Position numbers and translations under genes: made by a program. Below, piece by piece: positions 9,563-18,464 of a stretch of DNA of 53,362 bases; the stretch's first letter is position 1; each line of letters begins with the position of its first letter. The stretch is taken from the NCBI RefSeq assembly GCF_001509475.1, contig NZ_LLZG01000369.1:1-53362 (forward strand), read 5' to 3'. The notes under the pieces were generated by a model, which made no database searches, was not told the DNA's origin, and saw only the letters and a list, made by a program, of their open reading frames with translations. The DNA is from Streptomyces regalis (GTDB lineage: Bacteria; Actinomycetota; Actinomycetes; Streptomycetales; Streptomycetaceae).

Positions 9563-11193
9563 CGGGGCTTCAGCCTCAGCACCGTCCCCTCCCCGTTCGC
9601 CGACAGCAGCAGTGAACCGTCCGGGCCGGCTGTCAGCCCCGCGAACCGGCGGGCCATGCCCGGCATGCCGTTCGCGAAGAGGGCGGGCTCCGTGCGGGGT
9701 ACGACCCCGGGTGGCGGCCCGACCGGCAGGTCTTCGGCGTCGGTGCGGGTCTCCCCCGTCGTCAGGGACAGCGCCCGCAGCCGGCGCTGTCCGGTCTCCA
9801 CCGTGAACAGTTCGTCGCCCAGGACCGCGAGGCCCTGCGGCGCGTCGAGCCCGTCCACGACGACCGTCGGCGGCCCGTCCTCCTCCAGCCGCAGCACGGC
9901 GCCGAGTTGCTCGTCGCTGACGTAGCAGCGGCCCTCGGCATCGAAGGCCACGTCCACGGGCCGGTCGAGCCCGTCGGCGAGCACGGTGAGGACATCGGCC
10001 TCGTCGACGGCCACGACCCGCCCCGCGTCCGACTCGGCGACGATCAGCGAGCCGTCCGGGGCGACCGTGAGGCCGAGCGGCCGCCGCAGTCCGCCGGCCC
10101 GTTCCCGTGTGGTCCCGGCCTCGGGGTCGTACGTCTGGATCTGCCCGAACTGCGAGGTGATGTGCAGGAGTTCGCCGTCGGCCACGATGCCGTGCGAGAA
10201 GTGCAGCAGGGAGTGTGTCGTGACGCCGCCCTCGGGTGAGGGTTCGGGGCGCGCGACGCGGTAGTGGTCGGCGGCGTACACCCTGCCGCCCAGGTCGATC
10301 GTCACGCCGTACGGTCCGTCGAGGCCGCGCGGCACGATCTCGCGCGTGCGCCCGTCGGGATGCATCTCGGTGACGCCGCCGCTGGAATAGCTGGAGACGA
10401 ACATGCGGTTCTCGGCGTCGAAGGCCGCGTTGTCCAGCCCGACGACGCCGCTGGTGACCAGGGTCCGCGAGCCGCTGCCGTGCAGGTCGATGCGGGTGAC
10501 GATGCCCTCCGGGCCCCGGGACAGCACATGCAGCACCCCGCCCTGGTCGAACCGCACGGCGACCGGCTGGTGGACGTCGTCCGCGACCACCTCGGGCGCG
10601 CCCCCGTCGGGCGGGATCCGCCAGACCTGGCCGGTGAGCAGCGGGTTCCGGCCGCTCATCATGTGCGGGTAGTAGAGGTGGCCGTCGGGGCCCAGCTGCA
10701 TGGCGTTGCCGAGCGCCAGCCCCTGCGTCAGGACGCGCGGGTCCCGTCCGTCGGGAAAGAGCTCCATCAGACGGCCGTCGGGCTTCATCTCGTTCACGAA
10801 CAGCCGGTCGCCGATGCAGGTGATGCCGTTGGGATTGTCCACGTCGCCGGAGACGAGCGTGTACGTCCCCTGCGGGCTGCGGCGCCACACCCGCCCCGGC
10901 ACCAGGTCGGCGATGTACATCGAGCCGTCCGCGCCGAAGGCGAGGTCGTCCGGCGACTGCACGGGGCTGTCCATCGGCACGACCACCTCGACGTCCCCGG
11001 AGGCCGGGTCGACGGCGCTGATCTGCCCGGCGAGGAACTGGGCGACGTACAGCCGCCCGTCGGGCCCGAACGCCACGCCGTTGGAACCCCACAGCAGGCT
11101 GGGCGGATTGAGCCGCTCGAGCGCCCAACGGGCGCTGGTGGCACGCCGCTTGCCGGTCGCGTCATACCTGCTCGTCGGCTCCATGACCGTCAT
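9559..11193 (-). CDS. NHL/SMP-30-like beta-propeller protein
   Basis: The 544-residue protein is built of repeated propeller blades of the form [20 protein letters not shown] and [17 protein letters not shown]. About ten or more blades can be counted, more than a single six-blade propeller, which suggests two propellers. The family includes SMP-30/gluconolactonase lactonases and virginiamycin-B-lyase-like enzymes. No signal peptide is visible. The start ATG 11193 overlaps the stop of the monooxygenase (ATGA, 4 bp), so the two are translationally coupled. The open frame upstream of 11193 is a shadow of the monooxygenase gene. A role in opening the lactone or ester made by the monooxygenase is inference. 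Confidence 0.8.
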   Translation of the reverse strand: MTVMEPTSRYDATGKRRATSARWALERLNPPSLLWGSNGVAFGPDGRLYVAQFLAGQISAVDPASGDVEVVVPMDSPVQSPDDLAFGADGSMYIADLVPGRVWRRSPQGTYTLVSGDVDNPNGITCIGDRLFVNEMKPDGRLMELFPDGRDPRVLTQGLALGNAMQLGPDGHLYYPHMMSGRNPLLTGQVWRIPPDGGAPEVVADDVHQPVAVRFDQGGVLHVLSRGPEGIVTRIDLHGSGSRTLVTSGVVGLDNAAFDAENRMFVSSYSSGGVTEMHPDGRTREIVPRGLDGPYGVTIDLGGRVYAADHYRVARPEPSPEGGVTTHSLLHFSHGIVADGELLHITSQFGQIQTYDPEAGTTRERAGGLRRPLGLTVAPDGSLIVAESDAGRVVAVDEADVLTVLADGLDRPVDVAFDAEGRCYVSDEQLGAVLRLEEDGPPTVVVDGLDAPQGLAVLGDELFTVETGQRRLRALSLTTGETRTDAEDLPVGPPPGVVPRTEPALFANGMPGMARRFAGLTAGPDGSLLLSANGEGTVLRLKPR

Positions 11194-13013
11194 GCCTCGC
11201 TCTCCACCAGCACCTCGCGCATGCCGCCCTGCGACCGCCAGCGCCGCAGCAGCTCGTGGAAGGCGACCGGTCCGTCGCCGTACGACTCGCTGCGCTCCCT
11301 CGGACTTCCCTCGTTGTTGTAGTAGCCGGGGGTGCACTCGGCCTGGAACTTGTAGAGGTCGGCCGCCTTCTGGCGGATCGTCGTCACCCAGGCGTCCTGC
11401 GCCTCGGCGGTCGGCTCGACGTACCGGGCCTGCCTCTTGCGCGCCTCGGCCACGACCTCGGCGACATGCGAGGCCTGTTCGTCGAGGATGTGGACGAAGT
11501 TGACGGAGGCGGCGTTCTGCATCGAGCCGAGCAGGAAGAGGTTGGGGAAGCCGCGGGTGGTGAGTCCGTGCAGAGTCTTGAGGCCCTCGGTCATCCAGGT
11601 CTGCAGCAGGCCGGCGCCGTCCCGCCCGTACACCGGGAGCTTCCCGGACAGCACGCCCGACCTGCCGACGTCGAACCCGGTCGCGAAGATGATGCAGTCG
11701 ACCTCGTACTCCACGTCGCCGACCACGACGGCGTTCTCGGTGATCCGCTCGACGCCGTGGGTGTCGGCGGTGTCGACGAGGGTGACGCTGGGCCGGTTGA
11801 AGGTCTGCAGGTAGTGGTCGCTGAAGGTGGGCCGCTTGCACATGTAGCGGTACCAGGGCTTGAGCTTCTCGGCGGTCTCCGGGTCCTCGACCACTGTCTC
11901 GACGCGGGAGCGCAGCTCGTTCATCTTCTGGAAGTCGGCGATCTCGTAGGCGAGTTCGCGCTCCTCGGCCGGGACGTCGGCGTAGGCGTTGGTCGGGATG
12001 AGCTTCTCCTGGAGCCGGGCGCTGGAGGTCCAGGCGTCGTTCACCAGGTCCTCGTCCTGCCGGACGCCGGTGACGACCTTGAGGAAGTTCTCCATGCGGC
12101 GCCGCTGCCACCCGGGCTTCAGCGACTTCGCCCACTGCGGGTCGGTGGGCCGATTGCCGCGTACGTCGACGGAGGACGGGGTGCGCTGGAAGACGTACAC
12201 CTGCGCCGCGTCGGCCCCGAGGTGCGGCACGACCTGGATGGCGGTGGCGCCGGTGCCGATGAGGGCGACGCGCTTGTCGGCGAGGCCCGTCAGGCCGCCG
12301 CTCGCGTCGCCGCCGGTGTAGGTGTAGTCCCAGCGGCTGGTGTGGAAGGTGTGCCCGCGGAAGGTCTCGATGCCGGGGATGCCGGGCAGTTTGGCCTGGC
12401 TGAGGGTGCCGCTGGAGACGACGACGTAGCGCGCCCGCATCTCGTCGCCGCGATCGGTGCGGACGACCCACTCCGACTGCTCCTCGTCCCAGCGCAGTCC
12501 GGTGACCTGGGTCTGGAAGCAGGCGTGGTCGTAGAGGCCGAAGTGCCGGGCGATGGCCTGCGCGTGCTGCCGGATCTCCTCGCCCGGCGCGTACTTCCAC
12601 TGCGGGACGTAGCCGAGCTCTTCGAGCAGCGGCAGATAGATGTACGACTCGATGTCGCAGTGGATGCCCGGGTACCGGTTCCAGTACCAGGTGCCGCCGA
12701 AGTCCCCGCCCTGCTCGATGACCCGGATCTCCTGGGCACCCGCCTGCCGCAGCCGCGCCCCGGCGAGCAGCCCGCCGAAGCCACCGCCCACGACCAGGGC
12801 CTCGACCCGGTCGTGCAGCGGCTCACGGGTGAACTCCGGGTCGGCGTACGGGTCCTGGTCGTCCACGCCGGCCTCGCCGGCGAGGTGCCGGTACTGGGCG
12901 CCGCCGTCGGGGCGGATCCGGCGGTCGCGCTCGGCGCGGTACCTGGCGCGCAGGGCTTCGGGGTCGAAGTCCAGGTCCTGCACGTCGTTGTGGGGGTCCT
13001 GTGGCTCGGGCAC
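11190..13013 (-). CDS. Flavin-dependent Baeyer-Villiger monooxygenase (type I)
   Basis: Predicted to insert oxygen next to a ketone using FAD and NADPH. The 607-residue protein has an FAD-binding Rossmann motif (GGGFGG, residues 76-81), the type I BVMO fingerprint FxGxxxHxxxW as F218[10 protein letters not shown]228, and a second NADPH-binding Rossmann motif (GTGATA, 253-258). The length is slightly above the usual 540-600 owing to an N-terminal extension with [14 protein letters not shown], typical of cyclohexanone-monooxygenase relatives. GTG 13013 follows GAGGAGAG. It is first of a two-gene operon with the beta-propeller protein. The substrate is unknown. Confidence 0.92.
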   Translation of the reverse strand: MPEPQDPHNDVQDLDFDPEALRARYRAERDRRIRPDGGAQYRHLAGEAGVDDQDPYADPEFTREPLHDRVEALVVGGGFGGLLAGARLRQAGAQEIRVIEQGGDFGGTWYWNRYPGIHCDIESYIYLPLLEELGYVPQWKYAPGEEIRQHAQAIARHFGLYDHACFQTQVTGLRWDEEQSEWVVRTDRGDEMRARYVVVSSGTLSQAKLPGIPGIETFRGHTFHTSRWDYTYTGGDASGGLTGLADKRVALIGTGATAIQVVPHLGADAAQVYVFQRTPSSVDVRGNRPTDPQWAKSLKPGWQRRRMENFLKVVTGVRQDEDLVNDAWTSSARLQEKLIPTNAYADVPAEERELAYEIADFQKMNELRSRVETVVEDPETAEKLKPWYRYMCKRPTFSDHYLQTFNRPSVTLVDTADTHGVERITENAVVVGDVEYEVDCIIFATGFDVGRSGVLSGKLPVYGRDGAGLLQTWMTEGLKTLHGLTTRGFPNLFLLGSMQNAASVNFVHILDEQASHVAEVVAEARKRQARYVEPTAEAQDAWVTTIRQKAADLYKFQAECTPGYYNNEGSPRERSESYGDGPVAFHELLRRWRSQGGMREVLVESEA

Positions 13014-13183
13014 GGGCCTGCTCTCCTCGGTCGTGGGGCCGGCCGTGGGGAGGGCCGGGACTGGGGAAGTCGAGGACCAGTGAAGCGAACCGGACTGACA
13101 GCACCCAGACAGTTCCCGGACACTTGATCAGCGTGAGCCGTCCCACAGCTGCCGCACGTCCGAAACCGGCCGCCACGGCAGGC

Positions 13184-13891
13184 TTACGGCCGGGTCGTCC
13201 CGCCCAGCCAGTAGCCGAAGCCCCGCCGGGTGTGGATCAGCGGCGGCTGCTCGCCGTTCACCTTGCGGCGCAGCCGTGAGACGAGCCGCTCGATCGCGCT
13301 GTCGGTGGGCGGGTCGTCCCAGACGTGCCGCCCGATCTGCTCCTTGGACAGCACGCGTTCGGCGTTCACCAGCAGGTGGCGCAGGAGGCGGTACTCCGCG
13401 GGCGTGAGCTCGATGGTGCGCTCGCCGCGCCGCGCCCGGCGGGTGGCGTGGTCCAGCACGAGGTCGCCGTAGCGCAGCGCACCGTCCCATCCGGAGGGCT
13501 CCGCACCGCGCACCAACTGCCGTGCGCGGGCGAGGACTTCGGCCACTCGGCCCGACGCCGCCCGGCCCCCCTGCCCGTCCGCGCCGGGGCCGCCCCCGGG
13601 AAGACTGCCCAGGAACTCTCCGCTGCCGGTGAGCAGCAGGACGGCCGGGCGGTCGGGGGCGAGGAGACGGCGACTGTTCCTGAGCGCCCCGGTGTCCGGC
13701 AGCGTGACATCGAGGATGACCAGATCGAACCGGCGCTCGGTGAGCCAGACGGTGGCCTCGGTGGCGCGGTCCACCGCGACGGTCCGGTATCCGGCGAGCT
13801 CCAGCATCGCGGACAGCGGCTCGGAGGTACGGGGGTCACCGGCGACGAGCAGGACATCCGGTACCGCGTCGGTCGACGGCGGCTTCGGCAT
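13184..13891 (-). CDS. OmpR-type response regulator with degenerate receiver
   Basis: This 235-residue protein comprises a receiver domain (about 10-120) and a winged-helix DNA-binding domain (about 135-232; TPAEYRLLRHLLVN, SAIERLVSRLRRKV, HTRRGFGYWL). The phosphoacceptor D61 (LVILDVTLPDTG), one acidic residue (D19) and T88 are present. The conserved Lys-Pro near residue 110 is replaced by a Gly/Ala-rich stretch (GPGADGQGGRAASGRV), so phosphorylation-dependent switching is doubtful. No histidine kinase gene is adjacent. The gene lies 170 bp downstream of the monooxygenase start on the same strand. Its target genes are unknown. Confidence 0.9.
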   Translation of the reverse strand: MPKPPSTDAVPDVLLVAGDPRTSEPLSAMLELAGYRTVAVDRATEATVWLTERRFDLVILDVTLPDTGALRNSRRLLAPDRPAVLLLTGSGEFLGSLPGGGPGADGQGGRAASGRVAEVLARARQLVRGAEPSGWDGALRYGDLVLDHATRRARRGERTIELTPAEYRLLRHLLVNAERVLSKEQIGRHVWDDPPTDSAIERLVSRLRRKVNGEQPPLIHTRRGFGYWLGGTTRP

Positions 13892-13965
13892 ACGGTCACT
13901 TTACTGCGGGTTGCCTGAGGCAAGTATCCGCAGATGAGGTCTCCCGGTCTCCTCACCACGTCACG

Positions 13966-15468
13966 TCACGTCCAGGGCGTGGCGACGAGCCGGATCCGCG
14001 CCTCGCGGCCGACGAGGGGTGCGGCGGTGGTGGGCAGTTCGATGTGCGCGACCCAGCGCTCGGGGGTGGGGTCCTCGTCCACCCGGGGCTCTCCTGCGAC
14101 GCGGTGGTCGCGGATGGCACCTTCGATCTCCGAGTTCCAGGCGGCCCAGATGCCGGGGCCGGCCTCCGGCGTGCCCACGTCGATGACGAGGGTGTCGGCG
14201 AAGTCGGCGGTCTGCTCCAGGTGGTCGCCGAGATGGAGGATGCCGTGCCGCTCACGCAGGGAGATGATCCGCAGCTGGAGGATGAACCGCATGGGTTCGT
14301 CCGTCGACTGCCGCAGGCCGCTGTTGAGGAAGGTGGTCGCCAGCGACTTCGACGCCTCCTGCCCGTCCTGAGCCGCGTCGAGTTGGATCGGGCACCAGTG
14401 GGCGGCGAGCCGCTCGTGCATCACCACGGGCAGCCCGCGCACCGACAGCCGGGCCTCGGCCTGCCACACAACGTCCGAGCCGCCGGACAGCCGGTAGTCG
14501 ACCAGCGACGCCTCGATCCTGGTGTCCCCGAAGAGAAACCGCCGCAGGTTCTGGTAGCCCTCCTCGGAGTTGACCATCCCGTAGCGCCCGCTGTGGCTGC
14601 GGTGCACGAAGGCCTGGTGGGCGCCCGGCACATACGCCCGCTCGATCTGCACGAGCCCGTCGCTGTGCGGCCCGACGGCGGCCGACGACAGCCCGAGGGC
14701 GACGTCGTAGTCCGCCGGGTCGGTCCCCACCAGGCAGAAGACGCGCTCGGCGGGTAGCGCCCCCGGCCCCGTGGGCATCAGCCGGGAGTCCCAGTCGCCG
14801 GGCGGGCCGTCGGGGTCCAGCCGGTCCTGTGGGGTGAGGTACTCGTACATCCGCCGGGGGCCGAAAATGTCGGCGCCCTGGATGCCGAGCGTGTCCCGGA
14901 TCCGCTCCAGCCACCCGCCCCCGGCGTCGAAGCCGATGCCACCGTGCGGGGTGCCGTAGGTGAAGAACTTCGCTACGCAGTCGGCGGCGGCGCGGCCCCG
15001 GTCGGGCAGGACCTTCTGCAGCAGGCACCGGCAGATCAGTCCGCCCATGGAGTGCGCCACGAGGATCACGGCGGGGGCCCCGCTCTTCTCCCGCAGCCGG
15101 TCGATCAGGTCGAGCAGGTCGGCGGCGGCGTGCTCCAGCCGGTACTCCTGGGGGCTGCCGCCCCAGGTGGTCGCCGAGCGGTCGTAGAAGCGGTGGATCC
15201 AGATGCTGTTGGCGGGAATCTCCGCGTGGTCCGCGAGGTAGGCCTCCTGGCTCCCCTTGACGAGCAGTTCGTAGCCCTCCTCCCGCAGCAGGCGCAGCAG
15301 CGGGCTCTCGAACTGGTGAAAGAGCGGCTGGCTGTGCGCGCCGACGCGGACGTGGGTGGAGCCCTCGTTGAAGCCGTAGAAGGGGTCGACCACGGCCTTG
15401 TCGATCCCGCGGGTTCCGCCGGCGAAGCCCCGGACGTAGACGAGCGGAAGTCTGCGGTTGTCGTCCAC
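13966..15468 (-). CDS. Alpha/beta-hydrolase, lipase-like
   Basis: The 500-residue protein begins VDDNRRLPLVYVRGFAG. Its nucleophile elbow is VAHSMGG, with S140 as the nucleophile. The following GLICRCLLQ helix resembles triacylglycerol-lipase/PGAP1-like hydrolases. The C-terminal 180 residues contain a beta-rich region with no family I recognise. The start GTG 15468 is preceded by GGAGG at ideal spacing. An overlapping GTG 24 bp upstream is too close to its own purine tract. There is no signal peptide, so it is probably intracellular. It is divergent from the lytic transglycosylase (185-bp shared upstream region). Confidence 0.8.
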   Translation of the reverse strand: MDDNRRLPLVYVRGFAGGTRGIDKAVVDPFYGFNEGSTHVRVGAHSQPLFHQFESPLLRLLREEGYELLVKGSQEAYLADHAEIPANSIWIHRFYDRSATTWGGSPQEYRLEHAAADLLDLIDRLREKSGAPAVILVAHSMGGLICRCLLQKVLPDRGRAAADCVAKFFTYGTPHGGIGFDAGGGWLERIRDTLGIQGADIFGPRRMYEYLTPQDRLDPDGPPGDWDSRLMPTGPGALPAERVFCLVGTDPADYDVALGLSSAAVGPHSDGLVQIERAYVPGAHQAFVHRSHSGRYGMVNSEEGYQNLRRFLFGDTRIEASLVDYRLSGGSDVVWQAEARLSVRGLPVVMHERLAAHWCPIQLDAAQDGQEASKSLATTFLNSGLRQSTDEPMRFILQLRIISLRERHGILHLGDHLEQTADFADTLVIDVGTPEAGPGIWAAWNSEIEGAIRDHRVAGEPRVDEDPTPERWVAHIELPTTAAPLVGREARIRLVATPWT

Positions 15469-15653
15469 GCCTTGCCTCCAAGCACCGGGGTCCACTCCTC
15501 CTGAGTAGACGAAGCCCGGAACTCCGGCCTCCGGGAATAGCCCGAAACGGTGATGCCACGGCCGGGCGGGTCCCCGCGACAGATCCCCGCGACGGATCCG
15601 CCCCCCTGCCCCGTAGAGCAGACGACAGCCGTCTGCAGGGAGGGGAACAGAAC

Positions 15654-16718
15654 GTGGCAGGGCACGGAGGCAGAGCCGCCAGAGGTACGGCGGTCGCGGT
15701 GGCGGCGGTGGTGGCGCTGACCGCGTCCCACGCGCCGGGGGCGGTCCCGGCACGGGCCGCGGGGCAGGCGCCCGCGGAGCACGGACCGAGCGTGTCCGGC
15801 GACACGCCGTACCGCACCGAACTGCCGCCGCTGCGGACCGGGAAGCGGGACGGCGGCGGGGCACCGGCCGAAGTGGCGGGCGCCACGCTGCCCGCGAGCG
15901 TGTTCGACGCCTACCGGCGGGCGGAGGAGCGGCTCGCGCGCGAGGCGCCCGGCTGCCGGCTGCGGTGGCAGTTGCTGGCGGCGATCGGGCAGGTGGAGTC
16001 CGGTCAGGCGCGGGGCGGCCGGGTGACGTCGGACGGTACGGCCGTGACGCCGATCCTCGGCCCGCGCCTGGACGGCGTGGCCTTCGCGCTGATCCGGGAC
16101 ACCGACGGCGGCGCCCACGACGGGGACACGGCCTACGACCGCGCGGTCGGGCCGATGCAGTTCATCCCGTCGACCTGGGCCCGGTGGGGCGCGGACGGCA
16201 ACGGCGACGGGCGCAGCGACCCGAACAACGTCTTCGACGCGGCCCTCGCGGCCGGGCGCTACCTCTGCGCGGGCGGGCGGGACCTGTCCGACCCGGCCGG
16301 CCTCGACCGGGCGATCCTCGGCTACAACCACTCGGCAGCCTATCTGCGCACGGTCCGCGCCTGGTACGCGTACTTCCTGGAGGGGCACAGGGTCGTCCCG
16401 GACAGCTCCGCCGCCTCCGCCGAACACCCCGAGCCGTCGCCGTCCCCGGCCCGGCCGAAGGAGGTCTCACCGACGCACCCCTCCTCCCGGCCCAGCGCCA
16501 CCCCGTCCCGCCCGCCGTCGACCCCCGACTCGCCGGCCCCGACCGCGTCCCGTCCGGCCACCGAACCCGACGAGACCGAGAATCCGCAACTCCCCCTCCC
16601 GTCCCCGGACATCGAGCTCCCCGACGACGGCCTGCTGTCCGACGGCGCCCCACTGGCCAGTAACAGCGCGGACTCGATGACCGCCACCCCCTCCACAACG
16701 GCCGATACTCGGCGGTAA
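15654..16718 (+). CDS. Secreted lytic transglycosylase, MltB-like, with Pro/Ser-rich tail
   Basis: Cleaves peptidoglycan glycan strands. The 354-residue protein has an N-terminal Ala/Val signal region (about 10-37, ending ARAAG). The soluble lytic transglycosylase domain spans about 82-242, with the probable catalytic Glu E115 (IGQVESGQ), G166-P-M-Q-F-I-P-S-T-W and GYNHS. The remaining 110 residues are Pro/Ser/Thr-rich and probably span or bind the wall. GTG 15654 follows GGGAGGGG. I looked for a ydaO-type riboswitch upstream, as for other Streptomyces wall hydrolases, and did not find one. The sigma-factor gene follows after 54 bp on the same strand. Confidence 0.88.
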   Translation: MAGHGGRAARGTAVAVAAVVALTASHAPGAVPARAAGQAPAEHGPSVSGDTPYRTELPPLRTGKRDGGGAPAEVAGATLPASVFDAYRRAEERLAREAPGCRLRWQLLAAIGQVESGQARGGRVTSDGTAVTPILGPRLDGVAFALIRDTDGGAHDGDTAYDRAVGPMQFIPSTWARWGADGNGDGRSDPNNVFDAALAAGRYLCAGGRDLSDPAGLDRAILGYNHSAAYLRTVRAWYAYFLEGHRVVPDSSAASAEHPEPSPSPARPKEVSPTHPSSRPSATPSRPPSTPDSPAPTASRPATEPDETENPQLPLPSPDIELPDDGLLSDGAPLASNSADSMTATPSTTADTRR

Positions 16719-16772
16719 TGTCGCGCCCCGCCGGGCGGAACGAAAACCGGTGGTGAGCGCGAAGGGGCCCTC

Positions 16773-17843
16773 ATGGCGACGGACATGCCTGCGGACATGC
16801 CCGCAGAGACACCTGCGGAGCTCGATGCCGCCGACGAACGTTGGCAGCGCATGTGGAACCACCGCGAGCAGTTGCTCAAGGTGGCCAGGCGCAGGTCGAT
16901 GAGTGCGGAGGACGCCGAGGACGCGGTGCACGAGGCGATGCTGCGCGCCGCCGAGCGTCCCGACCTGGACGACGAGCGGCTCGCGGCCTGGCTGACGACG
17001 GTCACGATGCGGCTGTGCATCGACCGCTACCGGCAGGTGAACCGTGAGGCCGAGGTGCGCACCAGCCCGACGCTCATCGCCCCCGGCCCCGTGCCCGTCG
17101 AGGAGGCGGTGTGCGACCGGGCCGAGGCGAAGTGGCTGGCGGTGCGCAGTGGTGAGCTGCCCGCGCGGCAGGCCGAGGCGCTGCGGCTGAAGTCGGAGGA
17201 CCTCGACGTCGGGCAGGTCGCCGTCCAGATGGGACTCAGTTACCGGACCGTAGAGTCGCTGCTGGCCCGGGCGCGGCGGACGCTGCGGCAGTCGCTGGCC
17301 GCCACGCTCGGGTTCGCGCTGTTCCTCATCGGATGGGGGCGACCGCGCGGCGGCGGCAAGGTGCACGCCGTGGCGGTGGCCTCGACGGCGGCGACCCTGG
17401 CGGTGGCGGGGTTCGTGCTGCCGTACGCCCTCGACGGGAGCGGGGACGGCGGTGGCGGTACGGCACCTCGGCCCGCCGTCGCCTCGCCGGGCGGCGGGGA
17501 GGCGCTGCGGCCCGACGGCAGGGGTGCGGGTGGTACGCCACAGGGGAACACGCCCATGGCCACCTCGGGCGAACGGGGGGCTGCCGAGTCCCCGGCGGCC
17601 GAATCGTTCCTGCCCCTGTCCGTGCCGTCGCTGCCAGCGGTGCCGGAGGTCCCGGTATCCCCGCTGCCGGTGCTGTCCGCCCCGGAGGTCCCACTGCCCC
17701 CCGAGGTACCGGACCTGCCCGACGTCCCCGACCTGCCGGTAGAGGCCCCCGTCGACCCAACGGACACGACGACGATCCCGGACGCCTCCACCGCCCTACC
17801 GTCCCCCTCACTGCCCGTGCCAACGCCAAGCACCCTGCCGTAA
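16773..17843 (+). CDS. ECF-type RNA polymerase sigma factor with membrane anchor and Pro-rich tail
   Basis: Residues about 25-90 form sigma region 2 (AEDAEDAVHEAMLRAAERP ... AAWLTTVTMRLCIDRYR). Residues about 125-172 form region 4 (LPARQAEALRLK ... QVAVQMGLSYRTVESLLARARRTL). Unusually the protein continues for 180 residues: a hydrophobic stretch at 176-188, a clear membrane helix at 198-219, then a low-complexity Pro/Val/Asp tail (PEVPDLPDVPDLP) to residue 356. ATG 16773 follows GAAGGGG. No anti-sigma gene is adjacent, so the attached helix may serve as built-in control. That is inference. Confidence 0.85.
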   Translation: MATDMPADMPAETPAELDAADERWQRMWNHREQLLKVARRRSMSAEDAEDAVHEAMLRAAERPDLDDERLAAWLTTVTMRLCIDRYRQVNREAEVRTSPTLIAPGPVPVEEAVCDRAEAKWLAVRSGELPARQAEALRLKSEDLDVGQVAVQMGLSYRTVESLLARARRTLRQSLAATLGFALFLIGWGRPRGGGKVHAVAVASTAATLAVAGFVLPYALDGSGDGGGGTAPRPAVASPGGGEALRPDGRGAGGTPQGNTPMATSGERGAAESPAAESFLPLSVPSLPAVPEVPVSPLPVLSAPEVPLPPEVPDLPDVPDLPVEAPVDPTDTTTIPDASTALPSPSLPVPTPSTLP

Positions 17844-18464
17844 CCGTTCCTGAAGACTGAGCAGGAGTGAGTCCCGTTCAGCCGCGCGCCCCGAACGGTC
17901 TTGGGTGCTCCCCCAGAGGGGGTGCCCCCAGGTCCCCGGCGTACTCGACCCCGGGGCGGCGACACGCATCGCGTGCGTGGTCCGGGCCCGGGAGGCCCCC
18001 GCGGCCGGAGGCCGCTGATGGACACCGCCCTCACGACCTGGCCATGTGGGTACGGCCAGAGGCGGCGGAGAGGCCCCGAACCATCACTCCGGTGGAACGG
18101 GGGCTCCGCACGCCGGCGCCGTAACCGGCGTCCCAGATCGCACGATCACGTTGACCCGGTCGGCCAACCCCCGAGGTGCCGGACCTCCCCAAACTCCCCG
18201 ACGTCCCCGACCTGGCGGTGCAGCCCCCCGCCGACCCGACGGACACGGCAACAGTCCCGGACGCCTCCACCGCCCTACCGTCCCCCTCACTCCCCGTGCC
18301 GACGGCAGCGCCCTGCCGTAGCCGCGGACATACGACCGTAAGCCACCCCAAATTCCCCACTCCGAAACTCGCCCGAAAAAAATCCGCCACGCAAGCGACG
18401 GACGTCCGCCCCCTCCCCGTAGAGCAGATGTCAGAGCTGCTCCAGGGGCTGAAGGGTGGACCGG
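17844..18464. other. 620-bp gap between the sigma factor and the mce operon
   Basis: This stretch has no intact gene. It holds a G/C hairpin at about 17911-17936 (CTCCCCCAGAGGGGGTG core), a plausible terminator for the sigma gene. It also holds the frameshifted copy of the sigma tail at 18171-18318 and a leader region for the mce operon (18330-18464). That region includes an A-run near 18376 and a small palindrome GAGCAG...CTGCTC at 18422-18442 just before the ATPase start. Confidence 0.6.
18171..18318 (+). pseudogene. Decayed duplicate of the sigma-factor Pro-rich tail
   Basis: This copy matches 17701-17843 (the last codons of the sigma gene) over about 145 bp, including the stop region CCCTGCCGTA(A/G). 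Shared blocks include GACGCCTCCACCGCCC and TACCGTCCCCCTCACT. It carries a 9-bp insertion (an extra PDLPKLP unit) and is one base shorter near its end, so the frame runs past the old stop. No sigma domains precede it. It reads as the residue of a duplicated paralogue. Confidence 0.65.

Noticed and set aside
11194..12600. Upstream extension of the beta-propeller reading frame
   Set aside because: It overlaps the monooxygenase gene in another phase and is Arg/Pro-rich. The ATGA at 11190-11193 gives the real start.
15469..15653. Possible ydaO (c-di-AMP) riboswitch before the lytic transglycosylase
   Set aside because: Such riboswitches precede other Streptomyces wall hydrolases, but the conserved blocks are not present here. 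Only a small palindrome GCAGAC...GTCTGC is seen.
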